Shown here one piece after another: positions 23,726-34,780 of a DNA stretch of 64,000 bases. The stretch comes from Eutreptiella sp. 'Long Island Sound 2002' (taxonomy: Eukaryota > Euglenozoa > Euglenophyceae > Eutreptiales > Eutreptiaceae), in assembly GCA_964036045.1 (NCBI GenBank), contig OZ038384.1, positions 31,601,771-31,665,770 on the forward strand, in the 5' to 3' direction. The position numbers and the translations under genes are program-made. Every line of letters begins with the position of its first letter. Within the stretch, counting starts at the first letter, position 1. Below the pieces are notes generated by a model, which did no database searches, was not told where the DNA came from, and was given only the letters and a program-made list of their open reading frames with translations.

Positions 23726-25030
23726 TTAGTAAAGAGGATAGGTGCCTTGGCTCCCACGTGCATGGGATGCCCGACATTTGCGCAAGCACTTGACTTGAAG
23801 GAGCCGCAGTTGCATTGTGCGTTTGTGACCCTTCATGTGGGCAAAGATTTGGCCCTTGGTGCCCGGCCCTATTTCTTTGCCCGCTACCAAGTAGACTTCT
23901 TGGGCTATGCGGTCAACGTACTTGCCAAGGTCGGTGTTGAGCACATCCACCACCTGCCCACGAAGGTGTGCCTTGTCTAGCGTCATGTAGGCGGTACACA
24001 CAACCTCGCACACGGATATGCCCTTCATCCCCCCAACGAGGTATGGTGCCCCACGGCTAAGTTCGTACACTTGGAAGGCCTGGGTGTAGAACACCACGTG
24101 CTCCGGCTTGGAGATGTGTGAGGAGACCGTGATACCCCGGATGTTGGCGTCCTCAATCTCCCGGCTGGGGTCTTTGAGGAGGAGCATCACCCTACCCTGC
24201 TTGCCACTGGAGGCTTACATCGGGGTCAGGCATGACGTGCCATATATCCCATCGGTCGGCCTCATGCAGGTGGTTGTACAAAGTGATTTGTAAGCATACA
24301 TCCGCGGCGAGGAGGGGCAGATCGGGTCCCTACACCTTTCCTGATTCCACCTCCTGCAGGTGCTAGGGCTACATATAGTCCCCCATCGGCGGGGGCAGGG
24401 CGTGGAGGTGGAGGTGTAGGGGAGGCCCAAAAAGGCAGTGCCCTAGGGACCTTCAGGCCCGGGGCCGCCGGCACGCTCAGTCCACAAGAAAATTCCGACA
24501 CACCCGCGAGCAATGGAGGTATGTCGATCCCCGGAGGCACATTAGTGAAGTGCCACTGGCCAATGGGCTGCCACTCAACACCCGGGAGACCTTGGTATCC
24601 TTGTGTAACAGATGAGAGCGCTTCCAAGCACACATGTACCGCATCTATATATATATATATATATATATAGGACGACCCGGTACGATGGCAGGTATTAGGA
24701 ACGAATGTGAGCAGCACCGGGGATCGCCGCAGCGCCTGTGACCCCTCTATGGCCCCTCCGTCAATGGGCTGTGTGTGCCATAAGAAGCAGCGGCCCAGAG
24801 GGCACATGGTGTGCGCCGTGAAGGCCGGCTGCAGGGCCGTGGCGAGCTGGGGCTGTTCCACTGAACACCAACGGAGGCAGTATGACCGGTACACCTCTGC
24901 CCGGATCGTGGCGCGGTCTTTTGACAAGGCCATCTCTCGGGCAGCCCACATCCTTCCAATCGCTGGCAGACTTCGCAGTGGGCCGTGGGACTCATTGGCC
25001 CACATTGAGTTCATCGCCACCCTCCGGGAC
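23726..25030 (-). pseudogene. Decayed LINE-like reverse transcriptase fragment (tentative)
   Basis: Minus-strand frames together read like part of a non-LTR polymerase. The segment RVMLLLKDPSREIEDANIRG followed by ITVSSHISK (near 24100-24190) resembles the LINE RT motif with Lys, nyRpI and sxxsK. Further on, VVDVLNTDLGKYVDRIAQEV (around 23880-23950) resembles the D-x-x-K-x-F-D-R-V motif. A frameshift near 24200 joins it to HEADRWDIWHVMPDPDVSLQ. Upstream frames (24262-25030), broken by the TA microsatellite, look coding (LLAGVSEFSCGLSVP) but have no recognised domain. No YxDD motif or endonuclease was seen. The match is by eye, so the family call is tentative. Confidence 0.35.
24646..24669. 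repeat. (TA)12 microsatellite
   Basis: Twelve TA units, lying inside the minus-strand coding remnant, where they encode a Tyr-Ile run. Confidence 0.95.
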
Positions 25031-28000
25031 TCGGGCCTCATTGTACTCACGGCTCTTGTCTGTGGGCGCACTAGGGCCCCATTGACCTCCTGGCCCCTTG
25101 GCACATTAGGGCCTTATAGACCTTATGCGCCTGTGTGGGAGCGCACCGGGGCCTCATTGAACTCCCGACCCTTGCGTGGGAGCGCACTGGGCCCTCAGTG
25201 GACTCATCGCGCGCGTCCGAGATCGCACCGGGGCCTGATTGAACTCGTGTCCCCGGCATGGGAGCGCATTGGGGCCTCACGGAACTCTTGGCCCACTCGG
25301 GGGCAGTGTACAATGGGACTCCTGTGCATTGCCCCACTTTTGAGGAGCAGTGGGCACTGGAACTCTTGATTTACACTGCCACACTGCCTGGGAGCAGTGT
25401 GCAGTGGGATTTCTTCAGTAAGCTGCCCCCATATTGTGGCGTAGTGGGCAAGTGGGACTGCTGCTCTGCATGGCCACACCGCTGGAGAGCGCATTGGGGC
25501 CTCTATGAAGTCATGGCTCGTGTGCGGGAGCGCATTGGGGGCCCTTTGAATTTCTGGCCCCTCTGCAAGTTCGCAATAGGACCGCTTCGAACTCATGGCC
25601 CTAACGCGCGAGGGCAGCTTGGCCTCTTTGACGCCATGGCCCCTGTGCGGGACCGCACTGGGGGGTAGGATCGCATTGGGATCTCTTTGACATCCTCGCC
25701 CCGATGCGCCAGCATTCTGGGACCTTTGTGAAGTCATCGCCCTTTTGCGGAAGCACAATGGGGCCTTATCCAAATCCCGGTCGCTGTATGTGATTACACG
25801 GGGCCCTCTTTGAAGACATGGCCCCCGTGCGGCACCGCACGGGGGCCTCGTTCAAATGCTTGCCGTGCGTGAGCGCTTCGGGGCCGCTTTGTACTTATGC
25901 CCGATGTGCGGGAGCACACTGGACCTCTCGTGGAGTCATGGCGGTGGGCTCCTTCAAATCCTCACGCCTGTGAGGCATCGAGCTGGACCCTCTCGGAACT
26001 CAACGCCCCCCCTTCAGTAGTGCAGTGGAGCCTCATAGAAGGGAAGGCACTTGTGCAAGAGCGCACTTGGGACCCTTTGTACTTATGGCCCCTGTGCGGG
26101 ATTGCACCTGGACGTCTTTCAAAGCCTCGCCCCCTGTGTGTGAGCGGGGGCTCATTGAAATCATTGCCCCTCTGCGGGATTACGGTCATGGCCCATGTGT
26201 GGACGGGCACTGCGTCCTCATTGAAATCATGGCCCCCGTGCGTGAGCGCACTGGGGCCTCATTGAAATTCCATGCCACTGTGCGTGAGCTCACCGGGGCC
26301 TCTTTTTACGTATGGCCCCTTTTTACTTATGGCCCCTGTGCGGGATCATATTGGGGGCGCTTTGCAATCATGGCTCCTGTGCGGGAGCGCACTGGGGGCC
26401 CTTTGTACTACTGGGCCCTGTGCTGGTTCGCCCTGGGACCACTTCAAAGTCATGGCCTCAGTGTGTTAGCGTAGTGGGGCCCCTTTTAAGCCATGGCCCC
26501 TGCGCGGGACTACACTGGGGGCCTCTTGTACGTATGGCCCCTATGCGGGATCAAACTGGAGCCTCTTGGAACTCATGGCCCCCGTGCGGTAGCGCACTGG
26601 GGCCTCATAAAAGGCATGGCTCTTATGCGCGAGCGTACTGGGGACCCTTTGTACTTTTGGCCCCTGCGCGGAACCACACTAGGACCTCTTTGAAATCCTC
26701 ACCCCCGTGTCGGTGCGCGGTGGGGCCTCATTGAAAACATGGCCCCCGTGTGTGAGCGCAATGGGGCCTCTTTGTACTTATGGCCCCTCTGCGAGTCCGC
26801 ACAGGGGCCGCTTTGAAGTCATTGCTGGGGGTTCATTGAAATCCTCGCCCCAGTGCGGGATCACACTGCAGCCTTTTCCACCTCATGACCCCCGTGCGGG
26901 AGCGCACTGGAGCCTCTTCGAAGTCATGGCCTTTGTGCGCGAGCGCACTAGGAACCCTTCGGACTAATCGCCCATTTGCGGGATCGCACTGGCACCTTTT
27001 TGAAATTTTTGCTGCTGTGTGTGAGCGCATTGGGGTGAGCGCACCGAGGCCTCATTGAAATCCTTTGCCCTGTGCGACTGCGCACCGGGGCCTCATTGAC
27101 ATCATGGCTCTTTGTACTTATGGCCCACGTACAGGACAACATTGGGGCCGCATTGAAGTCATGGCAGGGGGCTCATTGTAATCTTTGCCGGTGTGTGGGG
27201 TGGCACTGGAGCCCCTTGGAACTCATTGCCCCCGTGCGGCATCACAATGGGCCTCTTTGAATTCGTGGCTCCCGTGCGCGAGCAATCTGGGAGCCCTTTG
27301 TAGTTATTTCCCCTATGCAAGATCCCATTGGGACCTTTGAAATCGTGGCCCCTGTGTGTGAGCGCACTAGGGCCTCATTGGAATCTTGGCCGCTGTGCGC
27401 GATTACACTTGGGCCTCTTTGAAGTCATCCCCCTTGTGCGGGTGCGCACCAAGGGCTCATTGATCTCATGGGCCCCGGTGTGTGATCGCACTTGCGCCTC
27501 ATTGAAATCCTAGTCTCTGTGCGGGATGACTCTGTGTCCTCTCTGTACTTATGGCCCCGTTGCGGGTGTGCATGGGGGCCTCATTCAATTTATCGCTCTT
27601 GTCTGTGAGTGCACGTGGGCCTCATTGAAACCGTTGCCCCTACGCATGAGCACACTGGAGCCTCTTTGTACTTATGGCCCCTGTGCGAGACCGCATTAGA
27701 GCCGTTTTGAAGTCATGGCTTGCAATGGGGGCCTCTTCGAAGTCATGGCCCCTTTGCGCGCGTGCACTAGGAACCCTTTGTATTAATTCCCCCTGTGCAG
27801 GGTCGGACAAGGGCCTCATAGAACTCCTGGCCCCTATGCGGGAGCGCACAAGGGCTTTCTTGCAACCGTAGCCTCTGCGCAAGAGCACGATGGGGCCTCT
27901 TTGTACTTATGGCTCTCGTGCGGGATCGCACAGGGGCCTCATTGATTACATGGCCCCTATGCGGGAGCGCACTGGGGCTTCTTTGAGGTCATGTCCCCTA

Positions 28001-28250
28001 TGCAGGATTACACTAGGGCCGCCTTGAAGTCCCGCCGGCTGTCCATGAGCGCAACGGGGCCTCATAGTAATCCTGGCCCCTGTCAGGGATTGCGCTGGGG
28101 CCTCTTTGAAGTTATGGACCTGGTGCGGGTGTGCACTAATGCCTCATTGAAAGCGTGGCCCCTGTGGGAGATTACACTAGGGCCTCTTTGAAGTCATTGC
28201 TCCCGTGCGGGTGCGCATTGGGGCCTCCTTGAACTCATGGTCCCCATGTG

Positions 28251-30027
28251 TGATCGCACTTGGGCCTCATTGCAATCCTGGTCCCTGTGCGGGATTATTT
28301 TCGATCCTCTTTGTATTGATGGCTCCGGTGCGGGTGAGCACAGGGACCTGGTTGAACTTATGGCCCCCGCGCGTGCGCGCACGTGGGCCTCATTGAAATC
28401 TTGGCCCCTGTGTGTGAACGCACTGCAGCCCCTTTCTACTTATGACCCCTTTGCAGAGTCATGGTCTGGCGCTCATTGAAATCCTAGTCCCTGTGCCAGA
28501 TCACACTACAGCCTCATTGCAACCATGGACCCTGTGCGAGAGCACAATGGGGCCGGTGCAAGAGCGCACGATGGCCTCTTCAAACTCATGGCCCCGTCAT
28601 GCACGCGCACCAAGAACCCTTTGTACTCATTGCCCCTGTGGAGGATCGCACAGGGGCTTCAGGGAACTCCTGGCCCCTGTGCGGGAGCACACATGGGCCT
28701 CATTGCAATCATGGACCCTGTGCGAGAGCACAACGGGGCCTCTTTGAACTTATGGCCCACATGCGGGATCGCACAGGGGCACCATTGAACACATGGCCCC
28801 TGTGCGGGAGCGCATTGGGGCTTCTTTGAGCTCATGGCCCCTATGCAGGATTGCACTGGGGCCTCATTGAAATCCCGGCCGCTGTGCATGAGTGCACCAG
28901 GGCCTCATTGTAATCCTGTCCCCTGTGCTGTATCACACTGGGGCCTCTTTGATGTCATGGCCCCTGTGTATGGGTGCACCGGGGCCTTGTTGAAATCCTC
29001 GCCCATGTGCGGGAGCGCACTGGGGCCTCTTTGTACTTATGGCCCCTGTGCAGGCTCCAAGAGGGGGCTCATTGAATCCATGGCCCCTGTGCATGCACGC
29101 AGCTGGGCCTCATTGTAATCCTTGGCCTTGTGCAGGATCACACGAGAACCTCTTTGAACTCATGGCCCCTGTGCGTGAGCGCACTGGAGACCCTTTGTCC
29201 TGATGGCCCCTCCACGGCATCGCACTGAGGCCTCCTTGAACTCATTGCCCCGGTGCGTGAGCGCAACGGGGCCTCTTTGACGTCATGGGAGCGCACTGGG
29301 GCCCCATTGAACCAATGGACCCTATGTGTGAGCCTTATGAACTCATAGCGCCGGTGCGTGGGCACATTGCGACCCCATTGATATCGTGGCCCGTGCGGGG
29401 GACCGCACTGGGGTCTCTTTGAAGTGATGGCCGCGGTGCAGGAACGCACTGGGGCCTCATAGAACCAAATGGCCCCTCGTTGGGAGCGCACGGGGGCCTT
29501 GTGATGTCACAGCCCCGGTGGGTGAGCGCACGGGGGCCTCATTGAAATCGTGGCCCCTGCGCGGGCCCGCACTCGGCCCTCTTTGAAGTCATGGCACTTG
29601 TGCGGGAGCGCACTGGGTCCGCAGTGAACTCCTCGCCCGCACACCGGGGCCGCTTTGAAGTCATGAGTGTAGGCTCATTGAAATCTTTGCCCGTGTGTAG
29701 GATAGCATTGGAGCCTCTTGGGACCCATGGCCTCCGTGCAGCATCACACTGGGGCGTATTTTAAGTTATGGCCCCTGTGCGCGAGCGCACTGGGAGCCCT
29801 TTGTACCTATTGCCCCTCTACGAGATCCCACTGGGACCTCTTTGAAACCTTGGCCCCGTTTTGTTAGCGCATTGGGGGCTCATTGAAATCTTGGCCCCTG
29901 TGCGGGAATACACTGGGCCCTGTTTGCAGTCATGGCCCCTGTGCGGGTGTGCATTGGGGCCTCATTGAAATCGTGCCCCCTGTGTTGGATTGCACTAGGG
30001 CCTCTTTGAACTCATGGCCCGCGTGTG
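28251..30027. repeat. 1,777-bp higher-order unit of the 41-bp satellite, copy 1
   Basis: The distinctive GGGATTATTTTCGATCC occurs at 28291 and 30068, exactly 1,777 bp apart, and the sequence between these points recurs downstream with only scattered differences. Exact ends are hard to set because both edges lie in related satellite units. Confidence 0.85.
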
Positions 30028-31850
30028 TGAGCGCACTTGGGCCTCATTGAAATCCTGGTCCCTGTGCGGGATTATTTTCGATCCTCTTTGTATTGATGGC
30101 TCCGGTGCGGGTGAGCACAGGGACCTGGTTGAACTTATGGCCCCCGCGCGTGCGCGCACGTGGGCCTCATTGAAATCTTGGCCCCTGTGTGTGAACGCAC
30201 TGCAGCCCCTTTCTACTTATGACCCCTTTGCAGAGTCATGGCCTGGCGCTCATTGAAATCCTAGTCCCTGTGCCGCATCACACTACAGCCTCATTGCAAC
30301 CATGGACCCTGTGCGAGAGCACAATGGGGCCGGTGCAAGAGCGCACGGTGGCCTCTTCAAACTCATGGCCCCGTCATGCACGCGCACCAAGAACCCTTTG
30401 TACTCATTGCCCCTGTGGAGGATCGCACAAGGGCTTCATAGAACTCCTGGCCCCTGTGCGGGAGCACACATCGGCCTCATTGCAATCATGGACCCTGTGC
30501 GAGAGCACAATAGGGCGTCTTTGAACTTATGGCCCACGTGCGGGATCGCACAGGGGCACCATTGAACACATGGCCCCTGTGCGGGAGCGCATTGGGGCTT
30601 CTTTGAGCTCATGGCCCCTATGCAGGATTGCACTGGGGCCTCATTGAAATCCCGGCCGCTGTGCATGAGTGCACTAGGGCCTCATTGTAATCCTGTCCCC
30701 TGTGCGGTATCACACTGGGGCCTCTTTGATGTCATGGCCCCTGTGTATGGGTGCACCGGGGCCATGTTGAAATCCTCGCCCATGTGCGGGAGCGCACTGG
30801 GGCCTCTTTGTACTTATGGCCCCTGTGCAGGCTCCGAGAGGGGGGCTCATTGAATCCATGGCCCCTGTGCATGCACGCAGTTGGGCCTCATTGTAATCCT
30901 TGGCCTTGTGCAGGATCACACGAGAACCTCTTTGAACTCAAAGCCCCTGTGCGTGAGCGCACTGGAGACCCTTTGTCCTGATGGCCCCTCCCCGGCATCG
31001 CACTGAGGCCTCCTTGAACTCATTGCCCCGGTGCGTGAGGGCAATGGGGCCTCTTCGACGTCATGGGAGCGCACTGGGGCCCCAAAGAACCAATGGACCC
31101 TATGTGTGAGCCTCATGAACTCATAGCGCCGGTGCGTGGGCACATTGCGACCCCATTGATATCGTGGCCCGTGCGGGGGACCGCACTGGGGTCTCTTGGA
31201 AGTGATGGCCGCGGTGCGGGAGCGCACTGGGGCCTCATATAACCAAATGGCCCCTCGTTGGGAGCGCACGGGGGCCTTGTGATGTCACAGCCCCGGTAGG
31301 TGAGCGCACGGGGGCCTCATTGAAATCGTGGCCCCTGCGCGGAACCGCACTCGGCCCTCTTTGAAGTCATGGCACTTGTGCGGGAGCGCACTGGGTCCGC
31401 AGTGAACTCCTCGCCCGCGCACCGGGGCTGCTTTGAAGTCATGAGTGGGGGCTCATTGAAATCTTTGCCCGTGTGTAGGATCGCATTGGAGCCTCTTGGA
31501 ACCCATGGCCTCCGTGCAGCATCACAATGGGGCGTATTTGAAGTCATGGCCCCTGTGCGCGAGCGCACTGGGAGCCCTTTGTACCTATTGCCCCTCTACG
31601 AGATCCCACTGGGACCTCTTTGGAACCTTGGCCCCGTTTTGTTAGCGCATTGGGGGCTCATTGAAATCTTGGCCCCTGTGCGGGAATACAGTGGGCCCTG
31701 TTTGCAGTCATGGCCCCTGTGCGGGTGTGCATTGGGGCCTCATTGAAATCGTGCCCCCTGTGTTGGATTGCACTAGGGCCTCTTTGAACTCATGGCCCGC
31801 GTTTGTGAGCGCACTTGGGCCTCATTGAAATCCTGGTCCCTGTGCGGGAT
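30028..31850. repeat. 1,777-bp higher-order unit of the 41-bp satellite, copy 2
   Basis: Matches 28251-30027 nearly base for base, including idiosyncratic units such as CACTACAGCCTCATTGCAAC. It extends ~45 bp into a third start before diverging at GGGATTAATTTGG (near 31847). This is a recent tandem duplication on top of old, diverged 41-bp units. Confidence 0.85.
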
Positions 31851-32156
31851 TAATTTGGTGCTGCTTTGTACTAATGGCCCCGTTGCCGGTGTGCACGGCC
31901 GCCTAATTGAATTTTTTCCCCCGTGTGTGCGCGCACGTGGGCCTCATGGAAATTGTGGCCCCTCTGCGTGATGCCCTGCATCCTCTTTGTACTTATTGCC
32001 CCTGTGCGAGACCGCATTGGAGCCGCTTTGAAGTCATGGCTTGGTGCTCATTGAAATACTAATCCCCTGTGCGGGATCACACCAGAGCTTCTTGGAAGTC
32101 ATGGCCCCCGTCCGGGAGCGCATGGGGGCCTCTTCGAAGTCATGGCCCCTGTGCGC

Positions 32157-32605
32157 GTGTCCTCGGTGGTCCCAAAACGGAGGAGGCCCCCCGACTCACG
32201 CAGCCGGGGCCTCGGTGGTCCCAAAGCTGCGGAGGCCCCCTCACCCATGCGGCGGGGGCCTGAGGGGTCGCAAAACGGAGGACGTTTCTTCGCCCATGCG
32301 CCAGGGGCCCCGGTGGTCCCAAAGCGGAAGAGGCCCCCTCACCCATGCGTCGGGGGCCTCCGTGGCCCCAAAACGGAGGGTGGGCCCTCGCCCATGCGGC
32401 AGGGGCCTCAGTGGTCCCTAACACAGAGGAGGCCCCCTCGCCCATGCGGTGGGGGTCCCGGTGGTCCCAAAAACAGAGGAGGCCCCTGCGCCGATGCGCC
32501 GGGGGCCTTGGTGGTCCCAACAGAGGAGGCCCGCTGGCCCATGCGGCGGTGGCCTCGGTGGTCCCAAAACGGAGGAGGTCCCCTCGCCCATGCGGCAGGT
32601 AGCGC
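32157..32605. repeat. 49-bp tandem repeat, about nine copies
   Basis: Units contain cggtggtcccaaaacggagg and then aggccccctcgcccatgcgg, with a period of about 49 bp. The block sits inside the 41-bp satellite, which resumes at its right edge with GTAGCGCACTGGGCCC. Confidence 0.9.
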
Positions 32606-32760
32606 ACTGGGCCCTCATAGAGCCACTGGCCCCTCTCCGTGAGCGCACGCGGGCCTCATTGAAATCGTTGCCCCACTGGGGCTGGTTGGTACTCATAGCC
32701 CATGTGCGGGGCCGCACTTGGGCCTCTTTGAACTCATGGCCGTTGTGCGTGAGCACTAAG

Positions 32761-33880
32761 ACCCGCAGGGGGGGGAGGGAGCCTGGGCTAGCCGCTGGTC
32801 GCAGCTCACGGTGTGCATGAAGGGGATGGCAGCCCCCAATGCCGCGTGCTCACAGGCCGGGGCGATGGGGAGTCTAGCCCAGCCGGTAGTTGCGGCCTAC
32901 GGTGCGCTTGTGGGGTATGGCAGCCCCGAACGGCGCTAGCTCACAGGTTGGGTGGACGTGGGGTCCAGCCCGTCAGGTGATCGCAGCTCAGGGTGCGGCT
33001 ATGGGGGATCACAACCCCTGATGGTAGCGCCTCACAGAATGGGGGGACAGGGGGTTTCGCCGAGCAAGTGGTTGTAGCTCACAATGGGCCTGTGGGGGAT
33101 GGTAGCCCCCAATGGTGCGGGTTCCAAGAATGGGGGACCGGGAGTCCAGCCCAACCTGTGGTTGCAGCTCACGGTGCCCCTTTGGGGGATGGTAGCCCCC
33201 AATGGTGCGTCTCTCAGAATGGGGGACGGGGACTCCAGCTCAGGTGGTGGTCGCAAGGAGTCTAGCTCAGGTGGTGGCCGCAGCCTACGGAGCGCGTGAA
33301 GGGGATGGCAGTCCCTGATAGCGCGGGCTCCCAGGTTGCGGGGACGGGGAATCCATCCCAGCCAGTGGTCGCAACCTACGATGCGCTTGTGGGGGATGGC
33401 AGCCCCCGATGGCGGTGGCTCATAGGCTGGGGACCCGAGAAATCTAGCACGACCGGTGGTCGCAGCTCACAGTGCACTTGTGGGGGATGGCAGCCCTAAT
33501 GGCGCGGGCCCACAGGCTGGGGGGAAAGCGGCTGGTCGCAGCTCATGGTGCGCGCGCGGGGGATGGCGGACCCTGATGGCGCGGGCCCTCAAACTGCGGG
33601 GGCGGGGACTCCAGCTTAGCCGGTTGTTGCAGCTCACGGTGCGCCTGTGGTGGATGGATGCCCCTAGTAGCGCGGACTAACAACCGGGGGGATGGGGGGT
33701 CCATCCCAATGGGTGGTTGCAGCTCACGGTACGCCTGCGGGCGATGGCAGCCCCTGATGGCGCGGGCGCCGAGGCTAGGGGACGGGTAGTCCAGCCAGGT
33801 AGGTCGTCGTAGCTCACGGTGCACGGCATGGCAGCCCTGAATCGGGCGGGTTCCAACAATGGCGCACCGGGAGTCCACCC
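32761..33880. repeat. ~90-bp satellite, left part
   Basis: About a dozen units around gtggtcgcagctcacggtgc, then gggggatggcagcccc, a short variable part, and gggagtccagcc. Spacing of the gatggcagcc-like anchors is roughly 75-112 bp. The array is cut at 33885 by element B and continues at 46460, where the interrupted unit (gggagtccaccctagcc + tgtggatgcacc) is restored if B and one TAGCC are removed. Confidence 0.9.
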
Positions 33881-33885
33881 TAGCC

Positions 33886-34683
33886 AGTAAGAAAAAGTGC
33901 TTTTCCATTGCTTTGAGGCATACTCTAGTTGTATTAGAGATGCACTGAGCATCCATGCATTTTTATCTTAGTATTGGTCCAACCAAAAGTGGTGATAACA
34001 CATTTTGACCTATGGAACCAAACACCAAATCAGGATATGGAGTGGACCCCTTAATCCCGTTTCAATGTGAAGTAAAACATCTTTTCCTGAGTTGACTGAG
34101 CACTGACATACCTAAAGTAGAGCCTATGAATTTATCTATGTTTTTCCATGAATTCTTAGCTATCCTAGTGGTATGCACCCTAGGGGGCTGGGCACCTCTT
34201 TTTGAGAGGTCCTGGGTTCAATTCCTGGTCAGCCTAGCTAAGTAGGAAGATCCCATGTGACATGGCAGTGACCTCATCGCCACATACCATGCCACCTCAG
34301 CACATATGGGACCCAAAACAAAGAGTGCACATCTCCTAAGATGGCACTATGGAGAGAGAGTGATCCTGAGGCAGTTTTCTAACTCTTTTCCAAAAACATT
34401 TCAGCTATCTTTGTGAATATGCATTCATATGTGACCTGGATTGCAGTATCTGTGAATATCCAATCATCTTTCACTGTGTACACTGCAGCCCTTCATGCTT
34501 TGATCCTGAATTACCTTCTCCTTGCATACTATTGGCTTGGGCTATCCTGGATTGACTTGGCTTAATTGTATTTCAACAAACAAAAGCTTTTCATCATCCA
34601 AAACAAGCAGCAGGACACCCTACAGCAACAACAAGCAGCAGGAGAAGCAAAAACACAGTGCTGAAAACACTATAAACTTTTCT
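33886..34683 (+). repeat. Element B 5' LTR
   Basis: 798 bp, from AGTAAGAAAAAGTGC to ACTATAAACTTTTCT. The ends are AG...CT, not the usual TG...CA, but both boundaries are fixed by the 3' LTR, by the TAGCC duplications, and by the related LTR at 49942-50735. It holds a tRNA-like Pol III promoter module (34157-34228). A TATAAA lies only 14 nt before the LTR end (34670-34675), an unlikely place for a Pol II TATA box serving an R region; the transcription start is not visible. Confidence 0.95.
34157..34228 (+). promoter_or_regulatory. tRNA-like module (Pol III A and B boxes) in the LTR
   Basis: An A-box-like TAGCTATCCTAGTGG (34157-34171) is followed by a hairpin ACCTCT/AGAGGT (34194-34210) and a T-arm: stem CTGGG/CCTGG (two wobble pairs) with loop TTCAATT (34212-34228). 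It contains the B-box GGTTCAATTCC (34215-34225). The homologous LTR of half-element C has a fully paired T-arm (CTGGG/CCCAG, 50269-50285). There is no matching 7-bp acceptor stem, so it is not a tRNA gene. It could act as an internal Pol III promoter or be a captured SINE head. Confidence 0.6.
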
Positions 34684-34694
34684 GGTAGCAGAGG
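34683..34694 (+). other. Element B primer binding site (initiator tRNA-Met)
   Basis: TGGTAGCAGAGG directly at the LTR end (its first T is the last LTR base). It is the complement of a 3' end CCTCTGCTACCA, which is that of initiator tRNA-Met in many eukaryotes. Reverse transcription of the element would start here. Land-plant initiator tRNAs usually give TGGTATCAGAGC instead. Confidence 0.85.
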
Positions 34695-34780
34695 CAGCCT
34701 GTCTCTGTGCACCGGCAGCGACCCCGCGCCGTACAACCAGTGCTCCGAGCAGGCAAATATAAGCAGAAGGGCGGATTAAG

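Larger units (their letters stand above)
25036..32156. repeat. 41-bp satellite array (~7.1 kb)
   Basis: Tandem copies of a ~41-bp unit made of ATGGCCCCTGTGCGGGAGCG followed by cactggggcctcattgaaat, with substantial divergence between units and many 1-3 bp indels; roughly 170 copies. Because 41 is not a multiple of 3, the array cycles through all frames and gives many spurious ORFs with APVRERTGASLKSW-type peptides. It resumes at 32606-32760 after a block of a different 49-bp repeat. Confidence 0.95.

Noticed and set aside
25036-32760. Dozens of 60-126-codon ORFs encoding APVRERTGASLKSW-like peptides
   Set aside because: The 41-bp period cycles all three frames, so open frames arise on both strands by structure alone; no start, length or frame is conserved between the 1,777-bp copies as a gene would require.
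34157-34228. A functional tRNA gene in the LTR
   Set aside because: No 7-bp acceptor stem and a poor D-stem; only the internal promoter-like boxes and T-arm are convincing.
34670-34675. TATAAA near the LTR end as a Pol II TATA box
   Set aside because: It is 14 nt before the LTR end, leaving no room for transcription to start within the LTR; the C copy has TATAAC.
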